A DNA stretch of 64,000 bases, from assembly GCA_041396045.1 (NCBI GenBank), contig JAWKZI010000014.1:8059-72058 (forward strand), in the 5' to 3' direction. The stretch's first letter is position 1; the number at the start of each line of letters is the position of its first letter. This document shows positions 36,124-45,021 of the stretch, piece by piece. The position numbers were made by a program, and so were the translations under genes. The notes beneath the pieces were generated by a model. It saw only the letters and a program-made list of their open reading frames with translations, did not search any database and was not told where the DNA came from. This stretch comes from SHZI01 sp041396045 (GTDB lineage Bacteria; Pseudomonadota; Gammaproteobacteria; Steroidobacterales; GCA-2729495).

Positions 36124-37389
36124 ATGTTTGAACTCATGGATGCGAATAATCAGAACGCGGTGATCAAGGTGCTTGGCGTGGGCGGAGGCGGCGGTAATGC
36201 CGTTCGGCACATGGTGACCACCGGGATCGACGGGGTGGATTTCATCTGCTGCAACACCGATTCGCAGGCGCTGCGGACTTCCAATGTTCGTACTGCTTTG
36301 CAGATCGGCTGCAACATCACGAAGGGGCTGGGTGCCGGTGCGAATCCGGATGTTGGCCGGCAGGCCGCCATGGAAGATCGCGACCGGATCATCGAGGTAA
36401 TCGAAGGTGCCGATATGCTGTTCATCACCGCAGGACTGGGCGGTGGTACCGGAACCGGTGCGGCGCCGGTCGTGGCCCAGGTGGCTCGCGAGCTGGGCAT
36501 TCTGACGGTGGCGGTGGTGACCAAACCGTTTGCGATGGAAGGCAAGAAGCGCCTCGGGATCGCCGAACAGGGCATTGCTGAACTCGGCAAGTATGTGGAC
36601 TCGCTGATTACGATTCCGAACGAGAAACTGCTGTCGGTGCTGGGTCCGGAAACAACCTTGCTGGATGCCTTCAAGGCCGCCAATGAGGTGCTGCAGGGTG
36701 CGGTCCAGGGTATTGCCGAGCTGATTACGCGGCCAGGTCTGATCAACGTCGACTTCGCAGACGTCCGTACCGTGATGTCCGAAATGGGCATGGCGATGAT
36801 GGGCTCGGGATCGGCCAAGGGTGAGGACCGGGCACGGGAAGCAGCCGAGGCGGCGATCTCCAGCCCGTTGCTGGAAGACGTAAATCTCTCCGGTGCGCGC
36901 GGCATCCTCGTCAATGTAACTGCAGGCGAAGATCTGGGTATCGGCGAGTTCCGCCAGGTTGGCGAAACCGTGAAGCAGTGCGCGTCGGACGACGCTACGG
37001 TAGTTATTGGCACGGTCATCGATCCTGAAATGGGCGACTCAATACGGGTGACCGTCGTTGCCACAGGTCTGGGCCAGCCAGTTGCCCGGCAGCAGCCACA
37101 TATGCGCGTGGTTGCCCCGGCGATCAGTCAGGCAAACAGCAGCAGTCAGCCAGGTCAGGGTCAAGCGGCGGCCGAGCGGTCGGGCCTGCAACGTCGCGGT
37201 GCCGCTGCGGCAGCCGCAGCCAATAATGGTGGCCAGTCCGCAGCCCAGGCTGGCGACGGTGGTAGTTATGGCGCCTATGACCAGCCCACGTTCATGCGTC
37301 AGCGGGCCGTTGGCGACCAACTGACCGACAGCGAGGGATCCTTCGATCTGCTGGACGTGCCGGCATTCCTGCGCCGCCAGGCCGATTGA
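36124..37389 (+). CDS. ftsZ: Cell division GTPase FtsZ
   Basis: Tubulin-like GTPase that forms the division ring. VLGVGGGGGNAVRHM, the GTP-binding AGLGGGTGTGAAPVVAQVA, GLINVDFADVRTVMSEMGMAMMG and the second-domain blocks are present. After a low-complexity glutamine-, alanine- and serine-rich linker (about residues 325-400) comes the conserved C-terminal peptide LLDVPAFLRRQAD, which binds FtsA and ZipA. At 421 residues it is somewhat longer than E. coli FtsZ (383) because of the linker. An adequate ribosome site precedes the ATG. It ends the dcw cluster proper. Confidence 0.98.
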   Translation: MFELMDANNQNAVIKVLGVGGGGGNAVRHMVTTGIDGVDFICCNTDSQALRTSNVRTALQIGCNITKGLGAGANPDVGRQAAMEDRDRIIEVIEGADMLFITAGLGGGTGTGAAPVVAQVARELGILTVAVVTKPFAMEGKKRLGIAEQGIAELGKYVDSLITIPNEKLLSVLGPETTLLDAFKAANEVLQGAVQGIAELITRPGLINVDFADVRTVMSEMGMAMMGSGSAKGEDRAREAAEAAISSPLLEDVNLSGARGILVNVTAGEDLGIGEFRQVGETVKQCASDDATVVIGTVIDPEMGDSIRVTVVATGLGQPVARQQPHMRVVAPAISQANSSSQPGQGQAAAERSGLQRRGAAAAAAANNGGQSAAQAGDGGSYGAYDQPTFMRQRAVGDQLTDSEGSFDLLDVPAFLRRQAD

Positions 37390-37819
37390 GCCTGGCGCCG
37401 CCCGTTGGAGCGGCTTCAGGCGCGATCCCGTTCGATCGCGCCTGTGAAGCCGCTCCGGCGGACGAGGTGTGTCTGCCGGGGGGAAGCAGTTCAATTTCCG
37501 CCCCCGGTGTGAGCTGACCCCGGCTATCCTTATATAAGGTCCCCTGATAGCGGGCAGACCGTTCAATACCTGGACAAGCGGCGTTGCAGAAATTTCCCGG
37601 CGTGTGTTAGGGTTTATGCAGGGCAAGCTATGTTGGCACAGTGCAGCGCGCTTTAACTGCCATGTGTTTTCATTTTCTATTCAGGGACTTGGGCGAATAA
37701 TCGCTACCTGGCTGTCGCGTGGAAGATCCACGATGGCTGCGCTTCTGCCGAGTGATGATGCTGTTGTTAGCTGATCACAGACCACCTTTCAGGGACGACT
37801 CATACGGGCTGCGGGACGG
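37390..37819. other. Intergenic region between ftsZ and lpxC
   Basis: A 430-base region. It holds a large hairpin at 37407-37456 (listed separately) and presumably the lpxC promoter. A weak candidate is TTGCAG...TAGGGT with 18-base spacing around 37583-37612. No reading frame with conserved character, RNA gene or operator was recognised. Confidence 0.45.
37407..37456. repeat. REP-like palindrome downstream of ftsZ
   Basis: A 21-23 base imperfect inverted repeat (GGAGCGGCTTCAGGCGCGATC against GATCGCGCCTGTGAAGCCGCTCC) with a six-base loop. It carries the GGAGCGGCTTCA core known from REP-type elements of Pseudomonas and Xanthomonas relatives. There is no T run, so it is not a standard intrinsic terminator, though it could stabilise the ftsZ mRNA 3' end. 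Confidence 0.7.
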
Positions 37820-38752
37820 ATGTTGAAACAGCGCACACTCAAGACTGCCATGCGCGCCTCTGGCGTGGGTCTGCACACTGGTCGCAAGGTGTTCATTACG
37901 CTGCGTCCGGCTGCCGAGAATACCGGCATTGTCTTCAGGCGCGTCGATCTAGATCCACCGGTTGATGTGCGAGCCGACGCCCGACTGGTTGGCGAAACCA
38001 TGCTGGGCACAACGCTGGTCCAGAGCGACAGCGTTCATGGCGACGTCAAGGTAGCTACCGTAGAACATCTGATGGCGGCCTTTTCCGGTCTCGGAATCGA
38101 TAATGCCTATGTCGATTTGAGTGCCGCCGAAGTTCCGATCATGGATGGCAGCGCAGCCCCTTTGTTTTCCTGCTGCAGTCGGCCGGTGTGGCCGAGCGCA
38201 GAATTCGCCCAAGAAGTTCGTCCGCATTCGCAAAACAGTCCGGGTCGAAGACGGCGACAAGTACGCCGAGCTGAAGCCTTATGCGGGCTTCAAGGTGAAC
38301 TTTGGCATCGACTTCGATCACCCGGTGTTCCGTCGCCACGCGCAGACGGCCACCGTGGATTTTTCCACCACTGCTTTTCTGAAGGAAATCTCCCGCGCCC
38401 GGACTTTCGGCTTCGCGCGAGATATAGAATGCTCCGTGCCCGTCAGCTAACCCTTGGCGGTAGCATGGACAACGCCGTGGTGCTGGACGATTTCCGCGTA
38501 CTTAACGAGGACGGCCTGCGATTCGAGGACGAATTCGTCAAGCACAAGATCCTCGACGCCATTGGCGATGTTTACCTGCTCGGACACAGCCTGATCGGTG
38601 AACTGACTGCCTTTAAATCCGGCCACGGCCTCAATAACCTGTTGCTGCGTACCTTGCTGGCTGATGCCAGTGCCTACGAAATGGTGACCTTCGAGGACCA
38701 GCGGCACTCGCCGATTTCCTACCAGGCCCCCGCCACCGCCGGCGTCCAGTAA
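37820..38752 (+). CDS. lpxC: UDP-3-O-acyl-GlcNAc deacetylase LpxC (frameshifted)
   Basis: Zinc amidase that commits UDP-3-O-acyl-GlcNAc to lipid A synthesis. Zinc ligands lie in TVEHLMAAFSGLGIDNAYVDL and in GDVYLLGHSLIGELTAFKSGHGLNN; MDGSAAPF, HPVFRR, DFSTTAFLKEISRARTFGFARDIE and QLTLGGSMDNAVVLDDFRVLN are all found. Three indels are needed: one base missing near 38160 (in CCCCTTTG), two extra bases near 38212 and one base missing near 38428. Frames are then continuous. The gene is essential in most Gram-negatives and every domain is present, so error is more likely than loss. It lies downstream of ftsZ, as usual. Confidence 0.93.
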   Translation: MLKQRTLKTAMRASGVGLHTGRKVFITLRPAAENTGIVFRRVDLDPPVDVRADARLVGETMLGTTLVQSDSVHGDVKVATVEHLMAAFSGLGIDNAYVDLSAAEVPIMDGSAAPLFSCCSRPVWPSAEFAQEVRPHSQNSPGRRRRQVRRAEALCGLQGELWHRLRSPGVPSPRADGHRGFFHHCFSEGNLPRPDFRLRARYRMLRARQLTLGGSMDNAVVLDDFRVLNEDGLRFEDEFVKHKILDAIGDVYLLGHSLIGELTAFKSGHGLNNLLLRTLLADASAYEMVTFEDQRHSPISYQAPATAGVQ

Positions 38753-38766
38753 CGCCGCTATCTGCA

Positions 38767-38785
38767 GGAGCGGCTAAGCCACTCC
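38767..38785. terminator. Small hairpin between convergent lpxC and DUF721 genes
   Basis: GGAGCGGC and GCCACTCC form an eight-base stem with one mismatch around a TAA loop, in the 47 bases between two converging genes. It shares the GGAGCGGCT core with the palindrome at 37407-37456. Lack of a T run makes a true terminator role uncertain. Confidence 0.35.
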
Positions 38786-38799
38786 CTCAGACCGAAGCT

Positions 38800-39150
38800 T
38801 TACGCTCTGCCGACACGGATTTGCACTCGTGCCGCAGCGGGCCAGTTCACTCTGCAGCCGGTCAGAATGGCATCTGCTTCGAAGCGTAGCCGCGCAGCCC
38901 ATTCCGGGCTCAGGGCGGTGACCACCAGTGTGCCGTCCGGGCGTAGATTGCAGGCGGCAATCGCGCCGGCCAGATCGGTGGAGAGTTGCTGCCGGACGCA
39001 ATCCGCCACCTCAACCTGACGGCCCGCGGTCCGCGCCAGCTGGGCGAGGGCGCTGTCGGCGCCCAGCAGTTCGCCCAGACCCTTTAGTGAGCCCTTGTCG
39101 GAGGCGACCTGGTTGCCGGTGTCATGCTTTGCTGACGGTCTGTGATCCAT
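38800..39150 (-). CDS. DUF721 domain protein (DciA-like)
   Basis: Protein of about 116 residues of the DUF721 family, whose members include DciA, the helicase loader/operator of bacteria that lack DnaC. LGELLGADSALAQLARTAGRQVEVADCVRQQLSTDLAGAIAACNLRPDGTLVVTALSPEWAARLRFEADAIL follows the family pattern (basic helix, then WAxxLRF). The ATG at 39150 (MDHRPSAKH) is chosen over longer starts, which would read through a 12-base tandem repeat upstream. It lies on the minus strand between lpxC and the M23 peptidase, the usual place for this family in gammaproteobacteria. Confidence 0.82.
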   Translation of the reverse strand: MDHRPSAKHDTGNQVASDKGSLKGLGELLGADSALAQLARTAGRQVEVADCVRQQLSTDLAGAIAACNLRPDGTLVVTALSPEWAARLRFEADAILTGCRVNWPAAARVQIRVGRA

Positions 39151-39208
39151 TTCTTGTGTGCCCGAATAGTGTGCGGCATAGTCTAGTGCCAAGTGTCTTG
39201 TCGGTCCT

Positions 39209-39260
39209 CGGCCAGTAACCGGGCCAGTAACCGGGCCAGTAACCGGGCCAGTTATCGGGC
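39209..39260. repeat. 12-base tandem repeat
   Basis: Four consecutive units of GGCCAGTAACCG (39209, 39221, 39233 and a diverged fourth at 39245), in the intergenic space between the DUF721 gene and the M23 peptidase gene. It is a candidate variable-number repeat with possible effect on the promoters of these divergent genes. Confidence 0.8.
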
Positions 39261-39323
39261 CTCGACAGGCGCCGCGTCGCCGACCAGACAGCATCGACCA
39301 TGAAATTCCAGGGATCCTGACGG

Positions 39324-40067
39324 TTGTTCAACCGCTACAACATCGGCACCGTGAGCCACTTCCGGCCAAACCTCAATGACCCGGGTTTTAATGGCCACAG
39401 CTTTAATTGTCAGGGGCTGCGCAGTCACTATCTTGCCGCTTTCGTCGGCGCCATGGTGGCGCTGACACTGGGTGGCGCCGGATTCGCCCTGGGATGTGCT
39501 TACGGACGGATCGTGCCGCCGACAACGCTGGTTGGGATTGAGACCACGCCGGCATATGCACCAGTTTCCGCTGGTACCGCCACGCATGCCGCAATGCCTG
39601 CAAGCGATGCGGCATCACCACCTGCCTCACCATCGGGATCCACGCCTGAAGGCACATCTGCCGTACAGGCGCTGGCCATGCTGCGACCAGTCAGTGGTGG
39701 TTGGGTATCCAGCCGCTATGGCCGTCGCGCCGATCCATTTACCGGGCGTCCGGCGGTCCATCGCGGCGTGGACTATGCCGCCGCTGGCCGCACTGCTATC
39801 CGGGCCGTGGCCACCGGCGTTGTGACCTGGTCAGGTCCTGATGGTGGCTACGGCAACATGATTGAAATAGACCATGGCAATGGCTGGGTCACGCGTTATG
39901 GGCATAACGCGCGCAATCTGGTGCTGCGCGGGGACTACGTAAAGCCCGGCCAGACCATCGCCCTGATGGGCTCGACGGGCCGGGCGACCGGCACCCATCT
40001 GCACTTTGAGATTCTGTTCCACGGTCAGCGTCAGAATCCGGCACGACTACTGCCCAGTGACGCCTGA
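39324..40067 (+). CDS. M23-family (LytM domain) peptidoglycan endopeptidase-like protein
   Basis: Envelope protein of about 247 residues. An N-terminal signal anchor (LAAFVGAMVALTLGGAGFALGCAYG) is followed by an alanine-, serine- and proline-rich linker and a C-terminal LytM domain. Metal ligands are visible in HRGVDYAA (HxxxD) and HLHFEI (HxH), so catalytic activity is likely, unlike degenerate EnvC/NlpD types. It probably cuts peptide crosslinks or modulates amidases in the periplasm. The start at a TTG (39324) is uncertain, as no ATG precedes the signal anchor in frame. It is located just before secA, a conserved position. Confidence 0.87.
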   Translation: MFNRYNIGTVSHFRPNLNDPGFNGHSFNCQGLRSHYLAAFVGAMVALTLGGAGFALGCAYGRIVPPTTLVGIETTPAYAPVSAGTATHAAMPASDAASPPASPSGSTPEGTSAVQALAMLRPVSGGWVSSRYGRRADPFTGRPAVHRGVDYAAAGRTAIRAVATGVVTWSGPDGGYGNMIEIDHGNGWVTRYGHNARNLVLRGDYVKPGQTIALMGSTGRATGTHLHFEILFHGQRQNPARLLPSDA

Positions 40068-40148
40068 TCGCATTGCAGGCCACCGGGCAGGAAAATACCC
40101 CTGCTAGAATACGCCGTCGCGGCCGGCCGGCTGCCGAGGACACAAACA

Positions 40149-42944
40149 TTGTTGAACTGGATTACCCGGCTCTTTGGGAGCAGCAATCAGCGTTTTTTAC
40201 GTCGCTACGGACGTATTGTGACCGCTGCCAATCAGCTCGAAGAAGGCCTGAAAGCGCTTGGCGACGCCGAGCTGCAAGCCAAAACCACTGAGTTCCGCCA
40301 GCGTCTGGCCGACGGAGCCACGCTGGATTCCCTGATTCCCGAGGCCTTCGCGGTGGTCCGCGAAGCGTCGCGGCGAACCCTGGGTCTGCGCCATTTCGAC
40401 GTGCAGTTGATCGGTGGCATGGCCCTGCACGAAGGCAAAATTGCCGAAATGCGTACCGGTGAGGGCAAGACCCTGGTCGCGACGCTGCCGGCCTATCTCA
40501 ATGCACTGCCGGCGCGTGGTGTGCATGTGGTGACGGTCAACGAATATCTGGCACAACGCGATTCCGAGTGGATGACCCCGGTCTACCGCTTTCTGGGGCT
40601 TGAGGTTGCGGTGATCCGCAACGGTCAGACCAGCGACGAGAAGCGGGTGGCTTATGCAGCCGACATCACCTACGGCACGAACAACGAATTCGGCTTCGAC
40701 TATCTGCGCGACAACCTGGCATTTCGCCATGAAGACCAGGTGCAGCGTGAACCGTATTTCGCGATAGTCGATGAAGTCGACTCGATTCTGATTGACGAGG
40801 CGCGCACACCGCTGATCATCTCCGGGCCGGCGGAAGACAGCGCCGAGCTCTACGCGCGCATCAACAAGCTGGTGCCGCACCTGGTACGCCAGGAGCAGGT
40901 CGCCACAGACACCGACGATGGCGGTCCCGGTGATTTTGCAGTCGACGAGAAAGCCCGGCAGGTCTTCCTGACCGAGGATGGACATCAGAAGGTCGAGGAA
41001 CTGATGCTGAAGGAGGGGCTGCTCGGCGAGGACGACAGCCTGTACGACGCAGCCAACATCCGTTTGATGCATCACCTCACGGCGGCGCTCCGCGCCCATG
41101 CCCTGTTCCGCCGTGACGTGGAATACATAGTCCGTGATGGCGAGGTGATCATCGTCGATGAATTCACCGGCCGGACGATGCCGGGTAGGCGCTGGTCGGA
41201 CGGTCTGCATCAGGCCGTGGAAGCCAAGGAGGGGGTCCGCATCCGGGAGGAAAACCAGACCGTCGCCTCGATCACCTTCCAGAACTATTTCCGTATCTAC
41301 GAAAAGCTGTCCGGCATGACCGGCACGGCTGACACCGAGGCTTTCGAGTTCCAGTCGATCTACGGCCTCGAAGTGGTGGTTATTCCCACCCACCGGCCAA
41401 TGATTCGCAACGACCAGCCCGATCTGGTCTATCTCGCCCAGAAGGACAAATACGCGGCAATCATTGAGGACATCAAGGATTGCCAAAAACGCGGACAGCC
41501 GGTACTCGTGGGTACCACGTCCATTGAAACTTCGGAGTACCTCGCGGAGTTGCTTCAAAAGGACGGCGTCAGTCATCAGGTGCTGAACGCCAAACAGCAT
41601 GAACGCGAAGCCAGTGTAGTCGCCGAAGCCGGTCGGCCCGGTGCGGTGACTATCGCCACCAACATGGCTGGTCGTGGTACCGACATCGTGCTGGGTGGCA
41701 ATCTGGAGGCGGAGTTGCTGGAACTCGGGCCGGAGGCCACCGACGAACAGCGCGCCGAGGGCCGGCGTGACTGGCAAGAACGTCACGAGCGCGTGCTGGC
41801 CGCTGGCGGGTTGCGGATCATCGGCACGGAGCGGCATGAATCCCGACGTATCGATAACCAGTTGCGCGGCCGCGCAGGTCGCCAGGGTGACCCGGGATCC
41901 AGCCGCTTCTATCTGGCCATCGAAGACAACCTGATGCGGATATTTGGCGATCCGGAGCGCACCAAGGGCATGTTGCGCGGGGTCGGCATGAAGGAAGGCG
42001 AGGCGATCGAGAGCAATCTGCTTAGCCGGCAGATCGAGCGTGCGCAGCGAAAAGTCGAGGCACACAACTTCGACGCCCGAAAATCACTGCTGGAATATGA
42101 CGACGTGGCGAACGATCAGCGTCGGGTCATTTACCAGCAGCGCAATCAGTTGATGCGCGCGGACGATATTTCAGACGCACTGACCGACATCCGCGCCGAG
42201 GTGGTGAATACAGTCATCAGCACGTACATGGCACCGGGCAGCGTCGAGGAACAATGGGATGTTGAAGGTCTGACCGCTGCACTCGACAAGGAATTCGCCC
42301 TTAAGCTGGATGTCAAAAAACTGGTGGATGACGAGCCGAACCTGGACGAGGCTGGCATCCGTGCCCGCATTCTGGAAATGGTGGAGGAAGACTACCGGCA
42401 GAAATTCGCGGCAATCGACACGGCTGAATTACGCCAGCTTGAGAAGCAACTCATGCTGCAGCAGGTGGACCTGCACTGGAAGGAACATCTGGCCGCGATG
42501 GATTATCTGCGCCAGGGCATTCATTTGCGTGGTTATGCGCAGAAGAACCCCAAGCAGGAGTACAAGCGCGAAGCCTTCGAAATGTTTGGCGAAATGCTCG
42601 ACCAGGTAAAGCACGAAGTAATCACCATCCTGACCCGGGCCCGGATTCGCACACCCGACGAAATGGCTGCGGAAGACGAACGGCGACGGATGGCCGCGCA
42701 ACTGCAGTATCGCCACGATGAAGCGCCGTCAGCGATGAATCCGGCTGCCGCCGATCCTGATGCCGGCGGTGATCCGGGCACTGGTGGTCGTCGGCCCCTG
42801 GTCGCCCGGCCTGCACAGGGCCAGCCCGAGGCACCGGCGCCGGTCACGCCTGTGGTTCGCAGCAGCCCGAAAGTCGGTCGCAACGAACCCTGCCCCTGTG
42901 GCTCGGGAAAGAAATACAAGCAGTGTCACGGCCGTCTTGAGTGA
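40149..42944 (+). CDS. secA: Preprotein translocase ATPase SecA
   Basis: Motor ATPase of 931 residues that pushes unfolded precursors through SecYEG. Walker A MRTGEGKTLVATLPAYLNAL, DEAD-like VDEVDSILIDEARTPLIISG, the preprotein crosslinking domain, and the second nucleotide-binding domain with GTDIVLGGN and GRAGRQGDPGSSRFYLAIEDNLMRIF are present. It ends in a flexible linker and the zinc-binding SEC-C tail GRNEPCPCGSGKKYKQCHG, which binds SecB. A TTG at 40149 is used as the start (MLNWITRLFGS); the following TTG at 40152 is an alternative and no ATG fits. The mutT frame overlaps its 3' end. Confidence 0.97.
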   Translation: MLNWITRLFGSSNQRFLRRYGRIVTAANQLEEGLKALGDAELQAKTTEFRQRLADGATLDSLIPEAFAVVREASRRTLGLRHFDVQLIGGMALHEGKIAEMRTGEGKTLVATLPAYLNALPARGVHVVTVNEYLAQRDSEWMTPVYRFLGLEVAVIRNGQTSDEKRVAYAADITYGTNNEFGFDYLRDNLAFRHEDQVQREPYFAIVDEVDSILIDEARTPLIISGPAEDSAELYARINKLVPHLVRQEQVATDTDDGGPGDFAVDEKARQVFLTEDGHQKVEELMLKEGLLGEDDSLYDAANIRLMHHLTAALRAHALFRRDVEYIVRDGEVIIVDEFTGRTMPGRRWSDGLHQAVEAKEGVRIREENQTVASITFQNYFRIYEKLSGMTGTADTEAFEFQSIYGLEVVVIPTHRPMIRNDQPDLVYLAQKDKYAAIIEDIKDCQKRGQPVLVGTTSIETSEYLAELLQKDGVSHQVLNAKQHEREASVVAEAGRPGAVTIATNMAGRGTDIVLGGNLEAELLELGPEATDEQRAEGRRDWQERHERVLAAGGLRIIGTERHESRRIDNQLRGRAGRQGDPGSSRFYLAIEDNLMRIFGDPERTKGMLRGVGMKEGEAIESNLLSRQIERAQRKVEAHNFDARKSLLEYDDVANDQRRVIYQQRNQLMRADDISDALTDIRAEVVNTVISTYMAPGSVEEQWDVEGLTAALDKEFALKLDVKKLVDDEPNLDEAGIRARILEMVEEDYRQKFAAIDTAELRQLEKQLMLQQVDLHWKEHLAAMDYLRQGIHLRGYAQKNPKQEYKREAFEMFGEMLDQVKHEVITILTRARIRTPDEMAAEDERRRMAAQLQYRHDEAPSAMNPAAADPDAGGDPGTGGRRPLVARPAQGQPEAPAPVTPVVRSSPKVGRNEPCPCGSGKKYKQCHGRLE

Positions 42945-43335
42945 CGTCGCCCTGATCGTCGTCGCCGCCGGAATTCTCAGGGACTCAGGCGGCCGCGTGC
43001 TCATCGCCCAACGGCCTGCCCACAGTCACGTCGGTGGCTACTGGGAATTTTCCGGTGGCAAGTTGCAGGACGGAGAGTCGCCCGAACTTGCTTTGAAGCG
43101 CGAGCTCCTAGAAGAACTCGGCATAGTCGTAAAGGGGACGCTACCCTTTATGCACTACCGGCACGACTATCCGGAGCGCTCGGTCGAGCTCCACGTGTTT
43201 CTGGTAGAGACCTATACGGGCGAGCCCCGCGGCGTCGAAGGCCAACCATTGCGCTGGATCTCCATCGCGGAGCTCCCGTCTGCCGGCCTGCTGCCAGCCG
43301 ATCTGCCCATCGCCACTGCTCTCGCACAGTCGTAG
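42937..43335 (+). CDS. mutT: NUDIX hydrolase MutT (8-oxo-dGTP diphosphatase-like)
   Basis: Small NUDIX enzyme of about 132 residues that likely removes 8-oxo-dGTP from the nucleotide pool. The complete NUDIX box GGKLQDGESPELALKRELLEELGI (Gx5Ex7REUXEEXGU) is near residue 40; HVGGYWEFSGGK before it and PLRWISIAELPS after it match MutT. No ATG is available: a TTG at 42937, inside the secA stop region, gives the shortest N terminus before DVALIVVAAGILRD. Longer in-frame sequence runs inside secA and was excluded. Translational coupling to secA is likely. Confidence 0.9.
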   Translation: MSDVALIVVAAGILRDSGGRVLIAQRPAHSHVGGYWEFSGGKLQDGESPELALKRELLEELGIVVKGTLPFMHYRHDYPERSVELHVFLVETYTGEPRGVEGQPLRWISIAELPSAGLLPADLPIATALAQS

Positions 43336-43382
43336 CGGATCCCGCTCCACTGATCGCGGGTTAGTTTGTCAGCAGTTGCCGC

Positions 43383-44192
43383 TCAGCAGATCGTCAGTCG
43401 AAACCGCACATCGTTTCGCGTCTGTACCGGTCGCTTCTGCGCGTCCGGCCATTCCATGAAACGGATCGTGAAGCGGTGATGACTACCGCTGATCTGGGGA
43501 TACAGATTGCTGCCGGCCTGCAGTGATACGCGAAGCAGGCCGACGACGCCGTCGCCGATCGTGCCGTGTTGAAAGCTGCCGTGCACGGCGACTTCATCGG
43601 AAACCTGCCCACCTTCGCGCAATAACCACAGCAATTCTGCGATGCTCTCGCAGAGCGGCCGCAGATTTTTCATCCAGCTTTCAATGTCAGTGACGCGCTG
43701 TTCGTAATTGTGGCTTAGCCAGTAGCTGAATTCCGGCAGGTCGAACTCACAGGTGCCGCCGGGAACCGCGCTACGATGTTTGACTGCTGCCAGAAACTCG
43801 CTGTCACGAACGGGTTGCATGAACTGTGGTCCGACCGCAAACAGGCGTTGACGCAGTTCCTGCAGATTGTGCAATACCCGCTTGAGGCGTGCTTCGTCCA
43901 CGCCGGCCACATGCTGGTAACGGTCGTAAACGCCGATCTGCCGTTCAAGTTCCTTCAGCACATCACCACGAACGTCGCCGCGACCCAGAATCGCGACGAT
44001 GTCGAGCATGCTGGAAATGGCGCCGCGGCTGCCCCACTCGGAGTCCTGCTCGACGTGGCAGCACAACTGCTGGTAAAGAAATTCCAGGCGCAGGAAGGTC
44101 CGCATCCGTTCGCTCAGTGGCTGCTCGTAGAGCCCGGAGACGGTGGATGCTGCAGCTTGAGTAAACAAGTCGACCGTTGGAATACTAACCAT
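43383..44192 (-). CDS. zapD: Cell division protein ZapD
   Basis: ZapD (DUF1342, YacF) bundles FtsZ filaments. The 269-residue length and the sequence YEQPLSERMRTFLRLEFLYQQL, then DVRGDVLKELERQ and the C-terminal beta-rich domain (YPQISGSHHRFTIRFMEW) are characteristic. It is the last gene of the minus-strand group pilB-pilC-pilD-coaE-zapD, an order known from many gammaproteobacteria. It converges on mutT with 47 bases between; a short palindrome (AGCGG ATC CCGCT, near 43333) lies there. Confidence 0.93.
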   Translation of the reverse strand: MVSIPTVDLFTQAAASTVSGLYEQPLSERMRTFLRLEFLYQQLCCHVEQDSEWGSRGAISSMLDIVAILGRGDVRGDVLKELERQIGVYDRYQHVAGVDEARLKRVLHNLQELRQRLFAVGPQFMQPVRDSEFLAAVKHRSAVPGGTCEFDLPEFSYWLSHNYEQRVTDIESWMKNLRPLCESIAELLWLLREGGQVSDEVAVHGSFQHGTIGDGVVGLLRVSLQAGSNLYPQISGSHHRFTIRFMEWPDAQKRPVQTRNDVRFRLTIC

Positions 44193-44326
44193 GAATACCC
44201 GGTTTCGGGCCAGAGGCGTTACCAGAGGCTTTAATTTCCCCGGTATTCTGCGCTACCCGCCGTGGGAAGGGCAAATCGCCAGGCAACAAGCTCAACTAAA
44301 CCGGATTCCTCCATGCCTCCCTGATT

Positions 44327-44998
44327 TCAGTGATTGGCCATGTTCAAATTATTGCCTGAGGCAGATGACGCCAGGCGCAAATACCCGGTATGCAGCGACG
44401 CGACGCTCTGCTTGAGTTCGTGAAGGCTGCCGTTATTCACAAGAACATCGTCCGCCTTCATAAGGCGGGACTGGCGATTCACCTGTGCGGCCAGCAGACG
44501 TTCGACGCCGGCTGCTGTTTCCCCGTCCCGGACCATGAGGCGCTGGCGCTGAATATCCTCTGAACAGTCCACAACCAGCACCCGGTTCACGCGATCCACA
44601 AGACCGGCTTCCACCAGCAGCGGAATAACCAGCAACTGATAAGGCCCGCCGGCTTCGCGGCACTGTGCTTCCATCGCTGCGCCGATGCGCGGGTGCAGGA
44701 TGGCTTCCAGCCGGTGCCGACGGGCATCGGACGCAAAAGCCACGGTCCGCAGCTGTCGCCGGTCCAGGCTGCCATCCGGCTGCAAAACGTCCGCCCCGAA
44801 TTCCGCGACCACGGCCTTGAGGCCGTCGGTGCCCGGTGCCACGACTTCCCGGGCGATCACGTCGCTGTCGATCACGGGAACGCCCAGCGCGGCGAACAGA
44901 TTCGCGACAGTGCTCTTGCCACTGGCGATGCCGCCAGTCAGGCCCACCCGATAAAAGTTCCAGTTCTTGTTATGGACGTTGCCTGGGGTGGTGCTCAT
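44327..44998 (-). CDS. coaE: Dephospho-CoA kinase
   Basis: Catalyses the last step of coenzyme A synthesis, phosphorylating the 3'-hydroxyl of dephospho-CoA. P-loop GLTGGIASGKSTVANLF, VIDSDVIAREVVAPG, LHPRIGAAM, VIPLLVEAGL and the lid RDGETAAGVERLLAAQ are intact. The ATG at 44998 (MSTTPGN) gives about 223 residues; a six-codon longer start exists. A hydrophilic tail (SASGNNLNMANH) extends past the usual end. The gap of 134 bases to zapD shows no other gene. Confidence 0.95.
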   Translation of the reverse strand: MSTTPGNVHNKNWNFYRVGLTGGIASGKSTVANLFAALGVPVIDSDVIAREVVAPGTDGLKAVVAEFGADVLQPDGSLDRRQLRTVAFASDARRHRLEAILHPRIGAAMEAQCREAGGPYQLLVIPLLVEAGLVDRVNRVLVVDCSEDIQRQRLMVRDGETAAGVERLLAAQVNRQSRLMKADDVLVNNGSLHELKQSVASLHTGYLRLASSASGNNLNMANH

Positions 44999-45021
44999 CC
45001 AGCGTTCTCCCGGCAATCAGC

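Noticed and set aside
39209..39260. Possible CRISPR array
   Set aside because: Units are 12 bases with no spacers, so this is a simple tandem repeat.
40197..42065. 622-residue open frame on the minus strand inside secA
   Set aside because: It lies entirely antisense to secA, has no family signatures and arises from codon bias in GC-rich DNA.
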